64,000 nucleotides of DNA, taken from positions 930,001-994,000 of the forward strand of contig OY294070.1 in assembly GCA_958510875.1 (NCBI GenBank), read 5' to 3'. Under the pieces are notes generated by a model. It was not told where the DNA came from. It did no database searches and worked only from the letters and a program-made list of their open reading frames with translations. The translations under genes and the position numbers were made by a program. Each line of letters starts with the position of its first letter. Positions within the stretch are counted from its first letter, which is position 1. Source of the DNA: Endomychus coccineus. Taxonomy: Eukaryota; Arthropoda; Insecta; Coleoptera; Endomychidae. This document shows positions 10,501 to 22,040 of the stretch, in pieces.

Positions 10501-13500
10501 AAGCTAGCAGCATATAATTGTATGATACATAGATTAATTAATGTCCCATTAAGTAAAGATAATTTCCAGTTAGAATTAAACAGAATCATAGATATTGCCA
10601 AAAATAACGGTTATAATGTCAAGATAATTAATAAAATACTCCAAAATAAACTCAATAAAAAAGCCTTAAGCATAATTTATCCGCAAATTAATAATAATAC
10701 AAAATCAAATTTCACATGTCTAACATATTTAGGTAAACATTCACTAAAAATATCTCAATTCCTTAAAAAACAGAATAAAAACGTCGCCTTTAAAACAAAA
10801 AATAACCTATCCTCGTATAATATATAAAAATTCTCGGGAAATAGGTCACATTAACACTTTGTTTTAAATATTCGTCTTTACGTACGTTTCGGTCTCACAA
10901 CCATCATCAGAAGACTCACTATGTCTAAAAAGGGGTTTATTAAAATTAATTATAGCACAAGCGTCCAAATCGCACAATTTAACTTCAATCAAAAGAGCCC
11001 ACGCCGTCGAAACGAACAGAACTACGAATAATCGAAATACTGACGATACAATTTCGATTATTCGTAGTTCTGTTCGTTTCGACGGCGTGGGCTCTTTTGA
11101 TTGAAGTTAAATTGTGCGATTTGGACGCTTGTGCTATAATTAGTTTTAATAAACCCCTTTTTAGACATAGTGAGTCTTTTGATGATGGTCGTGAGACCGA
11201 AACGTACGTAAAGACGAATATTTAAAACAAAGTGTTAATGTGACCTATTTCCCGAGAATTTTTATATATAATTCATACTGGGTCAAGAATCTTATTAATA
11301 TGCTCGTATATTAATAACTCGAAATCTAAAAAAGATAACTTAAAGACTGAGATGTGATGATTGTAGTGCTTTGTACATAGGACAAACTGGACGCAGTTTC
11401 AGCGTGAGGTTCAACGAACATTTGAGAAGTTACAGGCTCAAAAAAGAAGACCCTAATTACGCAAATCACCTGTTAGAACATAACCACAATTTCACCCTTA
11501 ATCCTGATATTCTACAAATTCAGGAAAAAGGACATAAACTTAATATATTAGAATCCATAGAAATATTGAAACACTAAAAAAACAATAATAATGTAATATT
11601 AAATGATCAAATCGACACATATAATTCACCGCTTGTTAACAATTTTGTAAACGCACTCCACCCCATCCCTCAATTTGTACCACATTCTGATCCCTGATAT
11701 TTAAGGACATACTTTTAGATTTAGCTTTAGTTGATAACTCCTCGCTTTTTAATGCCACAGTGTGGTGAAACAATTTGTCAGCATTTTTAAATTAAATGTT
11801 AAAAGTTTTGTGTAAAATTTGAGTTTTATTCTCCAACTTCCGAATTATTATGAATTTACACTACGTAAACGCCGAAACCATAGATATAGAAATATTGCTA
11901 TTTGAGCATTTTACCTAAAATGTACTTTTAACATTATAAAGACGCATGTAGGAATTTGCAAAGGTTTTGATTAATTAAATTAGTATAAATTTAACTTAAT
12001 GATTGAACGTCTGTTCTATGATTTACATACTTGGGAGTCTCGTTTTATGTGAATCATCTCCAGAATAAATGGTCACTTCCAGCAGATTCACAGCAATGTG
12101 ACAAAATGTTGTTTAATGTGTTTTTTGAATATTCAATAAGAGTTTGAATGGTTGAAGTCAATTTATGACCTTTACCATACCATAGATGACTTTCCAAGTT
12201 TTAGAGACTAGTATTATCAACATGAGATATGATTATACCATCTATATTGATTTAATTGAGAATTAATGCAAGTTATAAATAAAATAGGTCCCAGTACGGT
12301 TCCTTGTGGAATACGTAAGTTATCAAAACGCCACTTTGTTAAAAAAATTGTTCTGGGTTTAAAAATTTACAGAAATTAAAAAAATAAATGTTATTAATTG
12401 CGATGGGAATTGACATATGCAATTAATTATACAAAAATAAAAGATAATATATTTAAATAAAAATACAGATAGATTAATTTTGCTTAAGGTATCAAATTAA
12501 ACCGAAAGCAACGGATTAATTTCACGAACGCCGAAAAAAGTTTTTATCAATATGTTTGTAATAAAATGAAATTAGACGTGACAAAATCGAGAGTATCGCA
12601 TTTTGTAATTGGACGTTACGAGTTCATGAAAGGATAATACAAACCATATGTTGAATTTTAACGCATCGCTCGGTCCCCTTTTTCCTTACCGAACTTACCA
12701 ATTCCACGCCACCTGTCTCAACGATGAAAGCCGGGTAGAATTCTAAGAATAATAAACACAAGCCGACTTGTAAACACTTGCTGACTTTTTATTTTATGAG
12801 CAATTATCTTTTAGGTGTTCGGTTATAAATACTATATCGTTTCTAGTTACATGATGATATCTCGAATAGAATTAATGATTTTCATTTATTAAAATAGATC
12901 CATTTAAAAATAATAGTACTAGTAGTAGAAATTGCATTTCTCAACAATAAAATTGATTATTTTATCTTCCCGTGATCAAAATAACTCTTTAAAATTCAAT
13001 TCAAATTTATTATTTGGAAAATCACAATATTAATATTATTTTGAAATTCTCGAATTAAAAATAGAATAGATTCAGGCCAGTTTAGGAAATACTTTTAATG
13101 ATCCATTAAAAAAATTAATGAAGGTAATAATTTTTTTAATTGTAAATAGTGCTATTAAATTATAAATAAATAGTAAGAATTAATAATTATTAATTTCCTA
13201 ATTGAAGTAACTATTAAAAATTTGATTTTAATAGTTATTTTAAAGTAAACATTGCATTTTTCAAAAACAAATAGTTGATTAATCAAAATAACTTTATTTA
13301 TTATTTGGAAAATCACAAATATTACTATTGTTTTAAAATTCTCGAATTGAAAATAGAATAGATACAGGCCAGTTTATGAAATACTTTTCACAATCCATTA
13401 AAAAATTAATGAAGGTAATAGTTTTTTAAATTGTAAATATTGTTATTAAATTATAAATAAATAGTAAGAATTAATAAGTATTAATTTCTTAATTAAGGCA

Positions 13501-16500
13501 ACTATTAAAAATTTGATTTTAATAGTTATTTTAAAAATTGATTAGTAATCATTGCATTTCTCAAAAAAAATAGTTGATTATTTCATCTTCCCGCGAATAA
13601 AATAACTCTTTAAAATTCAAATTAAATTTATTATTTGGAAAATCAGAATATTACTATTATTTTAAAATTCTCGAATTGAAAATAAAATAGAATCAGGCCA
13701 GTTTAGGAAATGCTTGATAAATGAAATTCCTCTATTTTCAATTATGTTTCGACGTACCATTTGTGGAAAACAAACTTATAAAAAAAATCTTTTCATTTGT
13801 TAAAATAGATGAACTTTTCAAGATCCATTAAAAAAATTAATAAAGGAAATATTTTTTTAATTATAAATAAATAGTAAGAATTAATAAGTATTAATTTCTT
13901 AATTAAGGCACCTATTAAAAATTTGATTTTAATAGTTATTTTAAAAATTGATTAGTAATCATTGCATTTCTCAAAAAAAAATAGTTGATTATTTCATCTT
14001 CGCGCGAATAAAATAACTCTTCAAAATTCAAATTAAATTTATTATTTGGAAAATCAGAATATTACTATTATTTTAAAATTCTCGAATTGAAAATAAAATA
14101 GATTCAGGCCAGTTTAGGAAATGCTTGATAAATGAAATTCCTTTATTTTCGATTACGTTTCGACGTACCAGTTGTGGAAAACAAACTTATAAAAAAAATC
14201 TTTTCATTTGTTAAAATAGATGAACTTTTCACGATCCATTAAAAAAAATTAATAAAGGAAACATTTTTTTAATTGTAAATAAATAGTAAGAATTAATAAG
14301 TATTCATTTCTTAAATAAAGTAACTATTGAAAATTAGATTTTAATAGTTATTTTAATAGCAGTTATTTTATTTAATTATTTAATGAATTTTGATAACACA
14401 ATAAAGACTAAATCTATTCAATTTCATCATCCCGTGGTCAAAATAACTCTTTAAATTCAGGTTAAATTTATTATTTGAAGGTCAAAATATGACTTTATTA
14501 TTTATTTTACAAATGCTCTTCTTGATAAATATTTTTTTGTATTTACGTATTCTATAAGAGTGACAGTTATAAAAAAATAGTAAAAAAACATATATTGTTT
14601 AAGAAACGAACAATTAAATTCCTAAATTACAATCAATGTTTTAATAATTTGGCAAAGTAATTTGCATTTCTAAAAAAAAATTATTATTTGGAAAATTATA
14701 ATATTACCTTTATTTTAAAATTATCGAAATAAAAATAAAATAGATTCAGGCCAGGAAATGCTTGGTAAATGTAATTTCTTTATATTTTCGAGGTACCAGT
14801 TGTGGAAAACAAACTTGTAAATAAGGTTTTTTGATTTATTAAAATAGATGAACTTTTCACGATCCATTAAAAAAAGTAATGAAGGCAATATTTTTTTAAA
14901 TTGTAAATAAATAGTAATAAATTGATTAATAAGTATTAATTTCTTATTCATAGTAACTATTAAAAATTTGATTTTCACAAATTTAATACGTTAAATGCCC
15001 CTATTATTTATTTACAAAATACTGAGCATTTAATGTATTAAACTAGAGAAAACCAAACTTTTAATTCTTATTTCATTCAAGTATATAACGGATTTTTTTC
15101 ACATATTAATGGCTACATTCATTCAATTTTATCTTACCGTGGTCAAAAAAGCTCTTTAAATTCAGGTTAAATTTATTATTTGAAGATCAAAATATTACTT
15201 TATTTTACAAATGCTCTTGATAATAATGAATATTAAGAATTAATAAGTACTCATTTCTTGAATAAAGTAACTATTAAAAATTAGATTTTAATAGTTATTT
15301 TATTTAATTATTTAATGAATTTTGATCACACATTAAAGAGTAAATCTATTCAATTTTATCATCTCGTGGTCAAAATAACTCTTTAAATTCAGGTTAAATT
15401 TATTATTTGAAGATCAAAATATGACTTTATTATTTATTTTACAAATGCTCTTCTTGATAAATATTTTTTTGTATTTCGACGAGTGGCAGTTGTGGAAAAA
15501 AAATAGTAAAAAAACATATATTGTTTAAGAAACGAACAATTAAATTACTAAATTACAATCTGGTTTTAAATATTGTTAGTTAGTTCATTGTATTTGTTTA
15601 TTATTAAGTATGTATAATTTAAAGTAAGTGATAGTTCCTATTCTTGTTTAAGTTAGTTATAAGTTATGGCTCATGCCCCTCCATTATTACCACTCTCAAC
15701 CCGGATTTACCCTCTTGTCGAGGAACCAGGTAGAAAATGTGTAGTTAAGAAAAGATGTAGCAGCCTGCTAGTACAGTTTTTAAAACCTCTTGAAAGAGTC
15801 CAAAATTATCTATTTAAATAAATGTTATTGTTTGAAAACAGTTTTAATTAATCCAGAAAAGACCCATGAAAATACAGTCCACTCGATCGATTGATGGTGA
15901 AAACGAAACACAATCAATGATTTGATAATTTGGCAAAGTAATTTGCATTTCTAAAAAAAAATTATTATTTGGAAAATTAAAATATTACCATTATTTTAAA
16001 ATTCTCGAAATAAAAATAAAATAGATTCAGGCCAGGAAATGCTTGGTAAATGTAATTTCTTTATATTTTCGAGGTACCAGTTGTGGAAAACAACTTGTAA
16101 AAAAAGTTTTTTCATTTATTAAATAAAATAGATGAACTTTTCACGATCCATTAAAAAAAGTAATTAAGGTAATATTTTTTTAAATTGTAAACAACAATTA
16201 TAAATAAATAGTAAGAAATTGATTAATAATTATTAATTTCTTAATTAAATTAACTATTAAAAATTTGATTTCCTCAAATTTAATACGTTAAATGCCACTA
16301 TTATTATTATTTTACAAAATACCGAACATTTAATGTATTAAACTAGAGAAAATCAAACTTTTAATACTTGTTTTATTCAAGTATATAATGGATTTTTATC
16401 GCATATTAATGGCTAAATTCATTATCTTACCGTGGTCAAAATAACTCTTTAAATTCAGGTTAAATTTATTATTTGTAGATAAAAATATAGTCCAGTCATT

Positions 16501-18547
16501 ATAGGAGATTTTCATCGAAATTTTTGGGTACAGCTCAATTTTTGTACCAAAGTGTAGATTTTGGTATCTGAAAACATGTGGCACTGACGCGCCTGCGCGC
16601 GCATATTAGCATTCGTCAGAATAGATATATATATACGTTTTTTTGCCATTTTTTGCACAAAATGGAGAATATATCCAAATGTATGCATTTTATCGAAAAA
16701 ATGAAGAGGAGTAAAGTTGTTCAGAATTAAATTTCCTATAAAAATGCATTATTTGATTTTCCGATTTTCTTCGCAGTTTTCTCGGGCGCGGGAAATTAAT
16801 TTTCCCATGATTTTCAACGTTAGTTTCTCTTTTTATTTTCATTTTACCATTCAAACAATATTATGAAATTGTGAAACGTTTTTTTAGTATTTTATGTTAT
16901 TTAAGAAAGACACGTGTGCTTGCATTTTTTGTTTCAGCCTCATGATGGAAAATTCGTGGAAAATTTTATCAACACAATAGTGCTTTTCTATGCAAAATCC
17001 TATTTTGAACAACTTTTGTTTGGATCATTTTTTCATATAACGCTCCGATTTTGAGAAAAATTGACTTTGTCGATACGTCTGTTTTTCATTTTGAAAATGA
17101 CTGGAAAATCGGGATATCGAATAGTGTGTACTTATAGGAAATTTAATTCTAAGCAACTTTTTCTCTATTGATTTTTTCGCTAAAATGCACTATATAAGCT
17201 CCAGAACTGTTTTTTAAATTTTTTGTTATATATAAAATACGACTTATACGTGTATTTTTTTGTTTAAGGCTTTGAAATGGGAAATTCGCGGAAAATTTTG
17301 GAATCAGAATAGTGCTTTCCTATGCAAAATGACATTCTGAACAACTTTTGTTTGAAACTTTTTTTGATAGAACGCTTCTGTTTCGAGAAAATTCGATTTT
17401 ACTGAAAAATATATATATATGCATTTTATTTTCACGCGCCCGGGAAAACTGCGAAGAAAATCGGAAAATCAAATAATGCATTTTTATAGGAAATTTAATT
17501 CTGAACAACTTTACTCCTCTTCATTTTTTCGATGAAATGCATACATTTGGATATATTCTCCATTTTGTGCAAAAAATGGCAAAAAAACGTATATATATAT
17601 CTATTCTGACGAATGCTAATATGCGCGCGCAGGCGCGTCAGTGACACATGTTTTCAGATACCAAAACCTACACTTTGGTACAAAAATTGAGCTGTACCCA
17701 AAAATTTCGATTATTTGCTCAAAGATCTCCTATAATGACTGGACTAATATGACTTTATTTTACAAATGCTCTTGATAAATATTTTTTTGTATTTCGACGT
17801 AACTATTTACGTAGTTACATGGTTCTATAAGACTGGAAGTTGTGGAAAAAAAACTAGTAAAAAACATATATTGTTTTAGAAACAAACAATTAAATTTCGA
17901 AATTACAATCAATGTTTTAATAACTTCCATAGTTCTAACCTTCTTTTTTTTGTTTATTTACAGTTTAAAGGATGCAACAAAGCCTTTTCCCGATTGGAGA
18001 ATCTGAAAATTCACCAGCGAAGCCACACCGGAGAACGTCCCTACTTGTGCCAATTTTCAAGTTGCACCAAAAGCTTCTCGAACAGTTCCGATAGAGCCAA
18101 ACACCAAAGAACCCATTTCGACACGGTAAGAAATGCTTTAGATCCAACACCAAATCAGTCACCGAAAAAAAAATACAAAAAATAACCCAACGAATCTTTC
18201 CACAGAAACCGTACGCGTGCCAAGTGGTCGGTTGTCTCAAGAAATACACGGATCCGAGCAGCCTGCGAAAACACGTGAAAAATCACACGTTCGAAGAACA
18301 ATTGCAAATCAAAAAGAAACAACCACACGACGACGGTCCGTATTACACGAATCCCACCTACACCAAACAATTTCTCGATCCGCAGAAACAAAAAGCGATC
18401 AAAAACATGCAAAACTTCACCAAACTCGAACACAGCTATTCGAACGTGCACGAAAACGAACGGAAATCGATCGAGTCGTCCAACATCAAGCAAGATCTCA
18501 AAAATAAAATTTCGCTGCGACATAAACTGCTCAAGAATCTCGGTTAA
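7582..18547 (+). CDS. GLIS1/3-type Krueppel C2H2 zinc-finger transcription factor, five coding exons
   Basis: Coding exons are 7582-8277, 8340-8703, 8904-9022, 17964-18125 and 18206-18547. All introns are GT-AG, the phases join exactly, and the product is 560 aa. The N-terminal half is acidic and rich in Asp, Ser and Thr, as in an activation domain. It is followed by five C2H2 fingers: CKWENC..(exon 2), [24 protein letters not shown] (exon 3), [21 protein letters not shown] and [23 protein letters not shown] (exon 4), and [20 protein letters not shown] (exon 5). This order and wording are those of the GLIS1/GLIS3 group, which bind GLI-like DNA sites in the nucleus; insect relatives include sugarbabe and lame duck. 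A basic tail of about 80 aa follows. The ATG lies 2 nt after a possible acceptor (ttgcag, 7574-7579), so a 5' noncoding exon is likely and further coding upstream is not excluded. An AATAAA lies near 18617. Confidence 0.93.
9082..9300 (-). repeat. Hammerhead-bearing repeat, copy A
   Basis: This copy matches the two arms at 10825-11040 and 11045-11285: TTCTCGGGAAATA, TACGTACGTTTCGGTCTCAC, AAACGGGATTTCTTAAAACTAATT, CCCACG..CGAAACGAACAGAA. It is the most diverged of the three. Its ribozyme motif (9136-9177, minus) keeps stems I, II and III, but the core reads CTAATGA instead of CTGATGA, so cleavage activity is unlikely. Confidence 0.7.
9480..10428 (-). pseudogene. Penelope-like retroelement, 5'-truncated copy 1 (RT thumb and GIY-YIG endonuclease)
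   Basis: On the minus strand one frame runs from about 10428 and reads the PLE block between RT and endonuclease ([45 protein letters not shown]) and then the GIY-YIG domain ([33 protein letters not shown], about 9880-9990). The RT palm is missing. After the stop a 3' noncoding region runs to about 9480. A junction at about 10428 joins it head-to-head with copy 2. PLEs are retroelements whose RT is related to telomerase and whose GIY-YIG nuclease cuts the target. Confidence 0.88.
9527..9566 (-). ncRNA. Degenerate hammerhead-like motif in PLE 3' region
   Basis: The minus strand reads GCT, then TTGATAA, then T, then a stem GCCAC-AGT-GTGGT, then GAA, then ACA-ATT-TGT, then C and AGC. This follows the hammerhead order (stem I, core, stem II, GAA, a 3-bp stem III, H17, stem I), but the core should be CTGATGA and has two changes, and stem I is only 3 bp. 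The plus-strand counterpart in copy 2 (11744-11782) has lost two more core bases. Confidence 0.45.
10874..10915 (-). ncRNA. Hammerhead ribozyme, core complete
   Basis: On the minus strand: stem I GTCTT (10915-10911) pairs with AAGAC (10878-10874); the core CTGATGA follows; then one extra T; stem II GGTT-GTGA-GACC (last pair G-U); GAA; stem III ACG-TA-CGT (3 bp, 2-nt loop); and A as the cleavage-site base (GUA triplet, allowed as NUH). Every conserved core position is present. The unpaired T between core and stem II is unusual, but it is shared by all copies. A minimal stem III is known for the hammerheads of Penelope-like elements and retrozymes, which usually act as dimers. Activity is inferred. 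Confidence 0.72.
11174..11215 (+). ncRNA. Hammerhead motif, one core substitution
   Basis: This has the same layout on the plus strand as the motif at 10874-10915: GTCTT, then TTGATGA (first core base C changed to T), T, GGTC-GTGA-GACC (perfect stem II), GAA, ACG-TA-CGT, A, AAGAC. The C-to-T change at the first core position is expected to abolish or strongly reduce cleavage. Confidence 0.65.
12185..12350 (-). pseudogene. Non-LTR reverse transcriptase fragment
   Basis: The minus strand reads [24 protein letters not shown], the conserved RT block around (G)IPQGT and the following helix. The first Gly is replaced and the frame closes soon after. It is a short isolated remnant of a family different from the copies at 732-2125 and 40004-45310. 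Confidence 0.65.
12400..16487. repeat. AT-rich direct-repeat array with long diverged units
   Basis: A module containing GCATTTCTCAAAAA, ATAGTTGATTATTTCATCTTCCCG, AATAACTCTTTAAAATTCAA, TTATTATTTGGAAAATC, TTCTCGAATTGAAAATA, ATTCAGGCCAGTTTAGGAAATGC and TGAACTTTTCACGATCCATTAAA recurs near 12935, 13250, 13550, 13970, 14660 and 15945, spaced about 300-420 bp at first and wider later. A second module (GGTCAAAATAACTCTTTAAATTCAGG through ACAAATGCTCTTCTTGATAAATA) recurs near 14440, 15140, 15370 and 16440 and continues at 17745-17800 beyond a fold-back insertion. Units are 80-95 percent alike by eye, with no coding capacity. This is an old tandem or higher-order satellite inside the GLIS intron. Confidence 0.75.
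15561..15909. mobile_element. Solo LTR
   Basis: A 349-bp unit that begins TG and ends CA is flanked by the 5-bp duplication CAATC (15556-15560 and 15910-15914). The flanking repeat array supplies the empty site: another copy of the repeat near 14625-14660 reads straight through (attacaatcaatgttttaataatttggc) without the unit. An AATAAA-containing stretch lies near 15818. TG...CA ends plus a 5-bp duplication fit an LTR left after recombination between the two LTRs of a retrotransposon. Orientation and family are unknown. Confidence 0.78.
16488..17746. mobile_element. Fold-back DNA transposon, long terminal inverted repeats, 3-bp target duplication
   Basis: The left end TAGTCCAGTCATTATAGGAG and the right end are exact inverse copies, and the inverted arms continue with few changes for about 300 bp each (16488-16800 and 17435-17746), including a GCGCGC-rich block. 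The duplication ATA lies at 16485-16487 and 17747-17749. The surrounding AT-rich repeat gives the empty site (agatcaaaatatgactttatt, near 15412). No coding capacity was seen, so it would need a helper transposase. The superfamily is not recognised. The element at 37052-39817 has the same ends. Confidence 0.8.
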
Positions 18548-18559
18548 TTCCCCGCCCGA

Positions 18560-19560
18560 TTATTGTCGATGGGATCGAACGCCTCATGTACAAATTTTGT
18601 AAATTTTCCATTTGTAAATAAATAGAATTAAGATATTTTGATAAAATATGAATAATAAGAGTCTTTTTCTTCATTTTCCTCGAAAAAAAAAACATTGTCA
18701 TGGCCGATTTCACAAGGAAAAAAAATTATTACGAAAAATAATAATAATAATTAATTCCTAGTATAATTAATAGCTTGCCTATAATTGATAAAAAACAAAA
18801 AAAGTCACATTCATGTTAAAAATACCCACCTACCTTTGTCTAAATTGTTTTATATGGCATTTTATTTGCAACCAATTTTGTTATAAAACTTTCATTTCTA
18901 AAAATAATTAAGGAAATGGATTATGAATATAAACGATTAAGCAAAAATTCTGCATAAAATTTGATATTTTCAGTGATAAGAAAAAAAATAGGTGACATTA
19001 AAAATTAATACAAGTGTCTGATAAAACGCCCACAAATTTAAATCAATTTGAAGGATATTTCTTTTTTTTTAGAGCCTCCTCCATGGTTAAACCCAACATT
19101 CGATAACCAGATTTATTTTTCATTCAAAAAACATTCCAATTGTTGGAAACTTGGTTAAAAAAATCTCCTCTTTCCATATTTTTTATTACTGCCTTTTTTT
19201 TATTGGTCATTTTGATAAAAATCAACATTCAATTCGTAAAAAAACCTGTTCTTCGTTTTGCTAAATTTTAATTTGAAAAAGTCAGTGAAAGAGCATGTGA
19301 AAAAGCACGTTATTTTAAAAAAACTAGGAATAAGCTATAAAAACAGTATTTGGTCATTTTTTCAATCGTTACCACAGCAAAATTATACAAATTTCATGCG
19401 AGCTTTTGAATAACCGGGTACATACTTTCATATGGATGGTTTTTGGAAAGGCAACTAATTCCGCAATATTTGTAAGAAAAAATGTATTTAAAAATCACTT
19501 AAATTATTACATCGCTTTGGAATTAACTTAAAATAAGTTGAATGTGAGAAATACCTGCAA
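18560..19560. other. Gap between convergent GLIS and HDAC3 genes
   Basis: This is 3' untranslated and intergenic sequence, AT-rich. An AATAAA near 18617 would serve the GLIS gene. No other feature was seen. Confidence 0.5.
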
Positions 19561-19577
19561 TTAATCCTTCGATCCGG

Positions 19578-21372
<1,795 letters not shown>

Positions 21373-22040
21373 TTTCAACTCAAAGTTACTTTCGCAATTC
21401 GCAGTGCAATTACAAATCCAAAATAGTTCTGAGTACTAGGATGCAAATTAAAAACAAAGCTGCTACGAATAATCTTCTTGTCCACCAAAAATTGTCCCGC
21501 ATTACCGTACTTTCGGTCTTCTCCGGAAATAAGGCATTTTTAGCAGTTTCAATATTTACTTTTGGCTGATATTACAACAAATCATTACTCAAAATCAAAT
21601 TAACAACTAATAAACCACAAAATAAACATAAAGATCTCTATGACATACAGCATACAGCGTATGTATGGCTATGGGCACTGAACAATCTAAATGTATTCAG
21701 TGAGAAATAAAAGTAAAATATAAATTAATTAAGTACAAATAAAAATAACTCATTTAATTGATGACTCCGACATTACGATAGCACAGTATCTTTATAATTA
21801 AAATCATGCATGATTATATTATCTGAAATCTGTAAATTTTACAGAACAACACAGTACATCTGTGTCGTAGTCATGGATAAAATAAGTTCTCGTTCTGTGG
21901 TGTCACCTGTGACATTCGTATGACATATTTTGGGACCAATAATCGATGAGCAACAAATTATAAACAATATTGTATTATTCGAAAATTATAGCATAATTAT
22001 GGCCATTCCTTTAGTAATTTTCTAATTTGTATTCACTAAA
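21373..22040. promoter_or_regulatory. Shared upstream region between divergent HDAC3 and ZCRB1
   Basis: Only 668 bp separate the two start codons, which face away from each other. Both 5' untranslated regions and both promoters must therefore lie here, unless distant noncoding exons exist. No TATA box is evident at a fixed distance. Co-regulation is inferred from the arrangement only. Confidence 0.5.

Larger units (their letters stand above)
10819..11302. mobile_element. Inverted dimer of hammerhead-bearing repeat (retrozyme-like insertion)
   Basis: Two arms of about 210-230 bp (10825-11040 and 11045-11285) are near-perfect inverted copies that meet at about 11042. The whole unit sits in the PLE reading frame and is flanked by the 7-bp direct repeat CTCGTAT (10812-10818 and 11303-11309). 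The uninterrupted PLE sequence in copy 1 (about 10021-10045) has this heptamer once, so this is a true insertion. It has no coding capacity. Each arm carries one hammerhead motif, pointing outward towards the element ends. Confidence 0.75.
10429..11900 (+). pseudogene. Penelope-like retroelement, 5'-truncated copy 2, interrupted
   Basis: This is the inverted twin of copy 1. The same protein starts at [14 protein letters not shown] (about 10430) and reads [15 protein letters not shown] to 10818, where an insertion (10819-11302) splits it; it resumes at 11303-11577 with [44 protein letters not shown] and ends KH*. Compared with copy 1, about 18 nt are missing before the YIG motif, removing the GVY half of the nuclease signature, so this copy is dead independently of the insertion. 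The 3' noncoding region runs to about 11900. Confidence 0.85.
9023..17963 (+). other. 8.9-kb intron of the GLIS gene, filled with mobile elements
   Basis: The donor is CCG|gtgagt and the acceptor tttacag|TTTAAAGG. The intron separates zinc finger 2 from finger 3 between codons, exactly at the end of the SGEKPNKCP linker. It contains hammerhead-bearing repeats, a head-to-head PLE pair, an RT fragment, an AT-rich repeat array, a solo LTR and a fold-back element, each listed separately. Confidence 0.9.
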
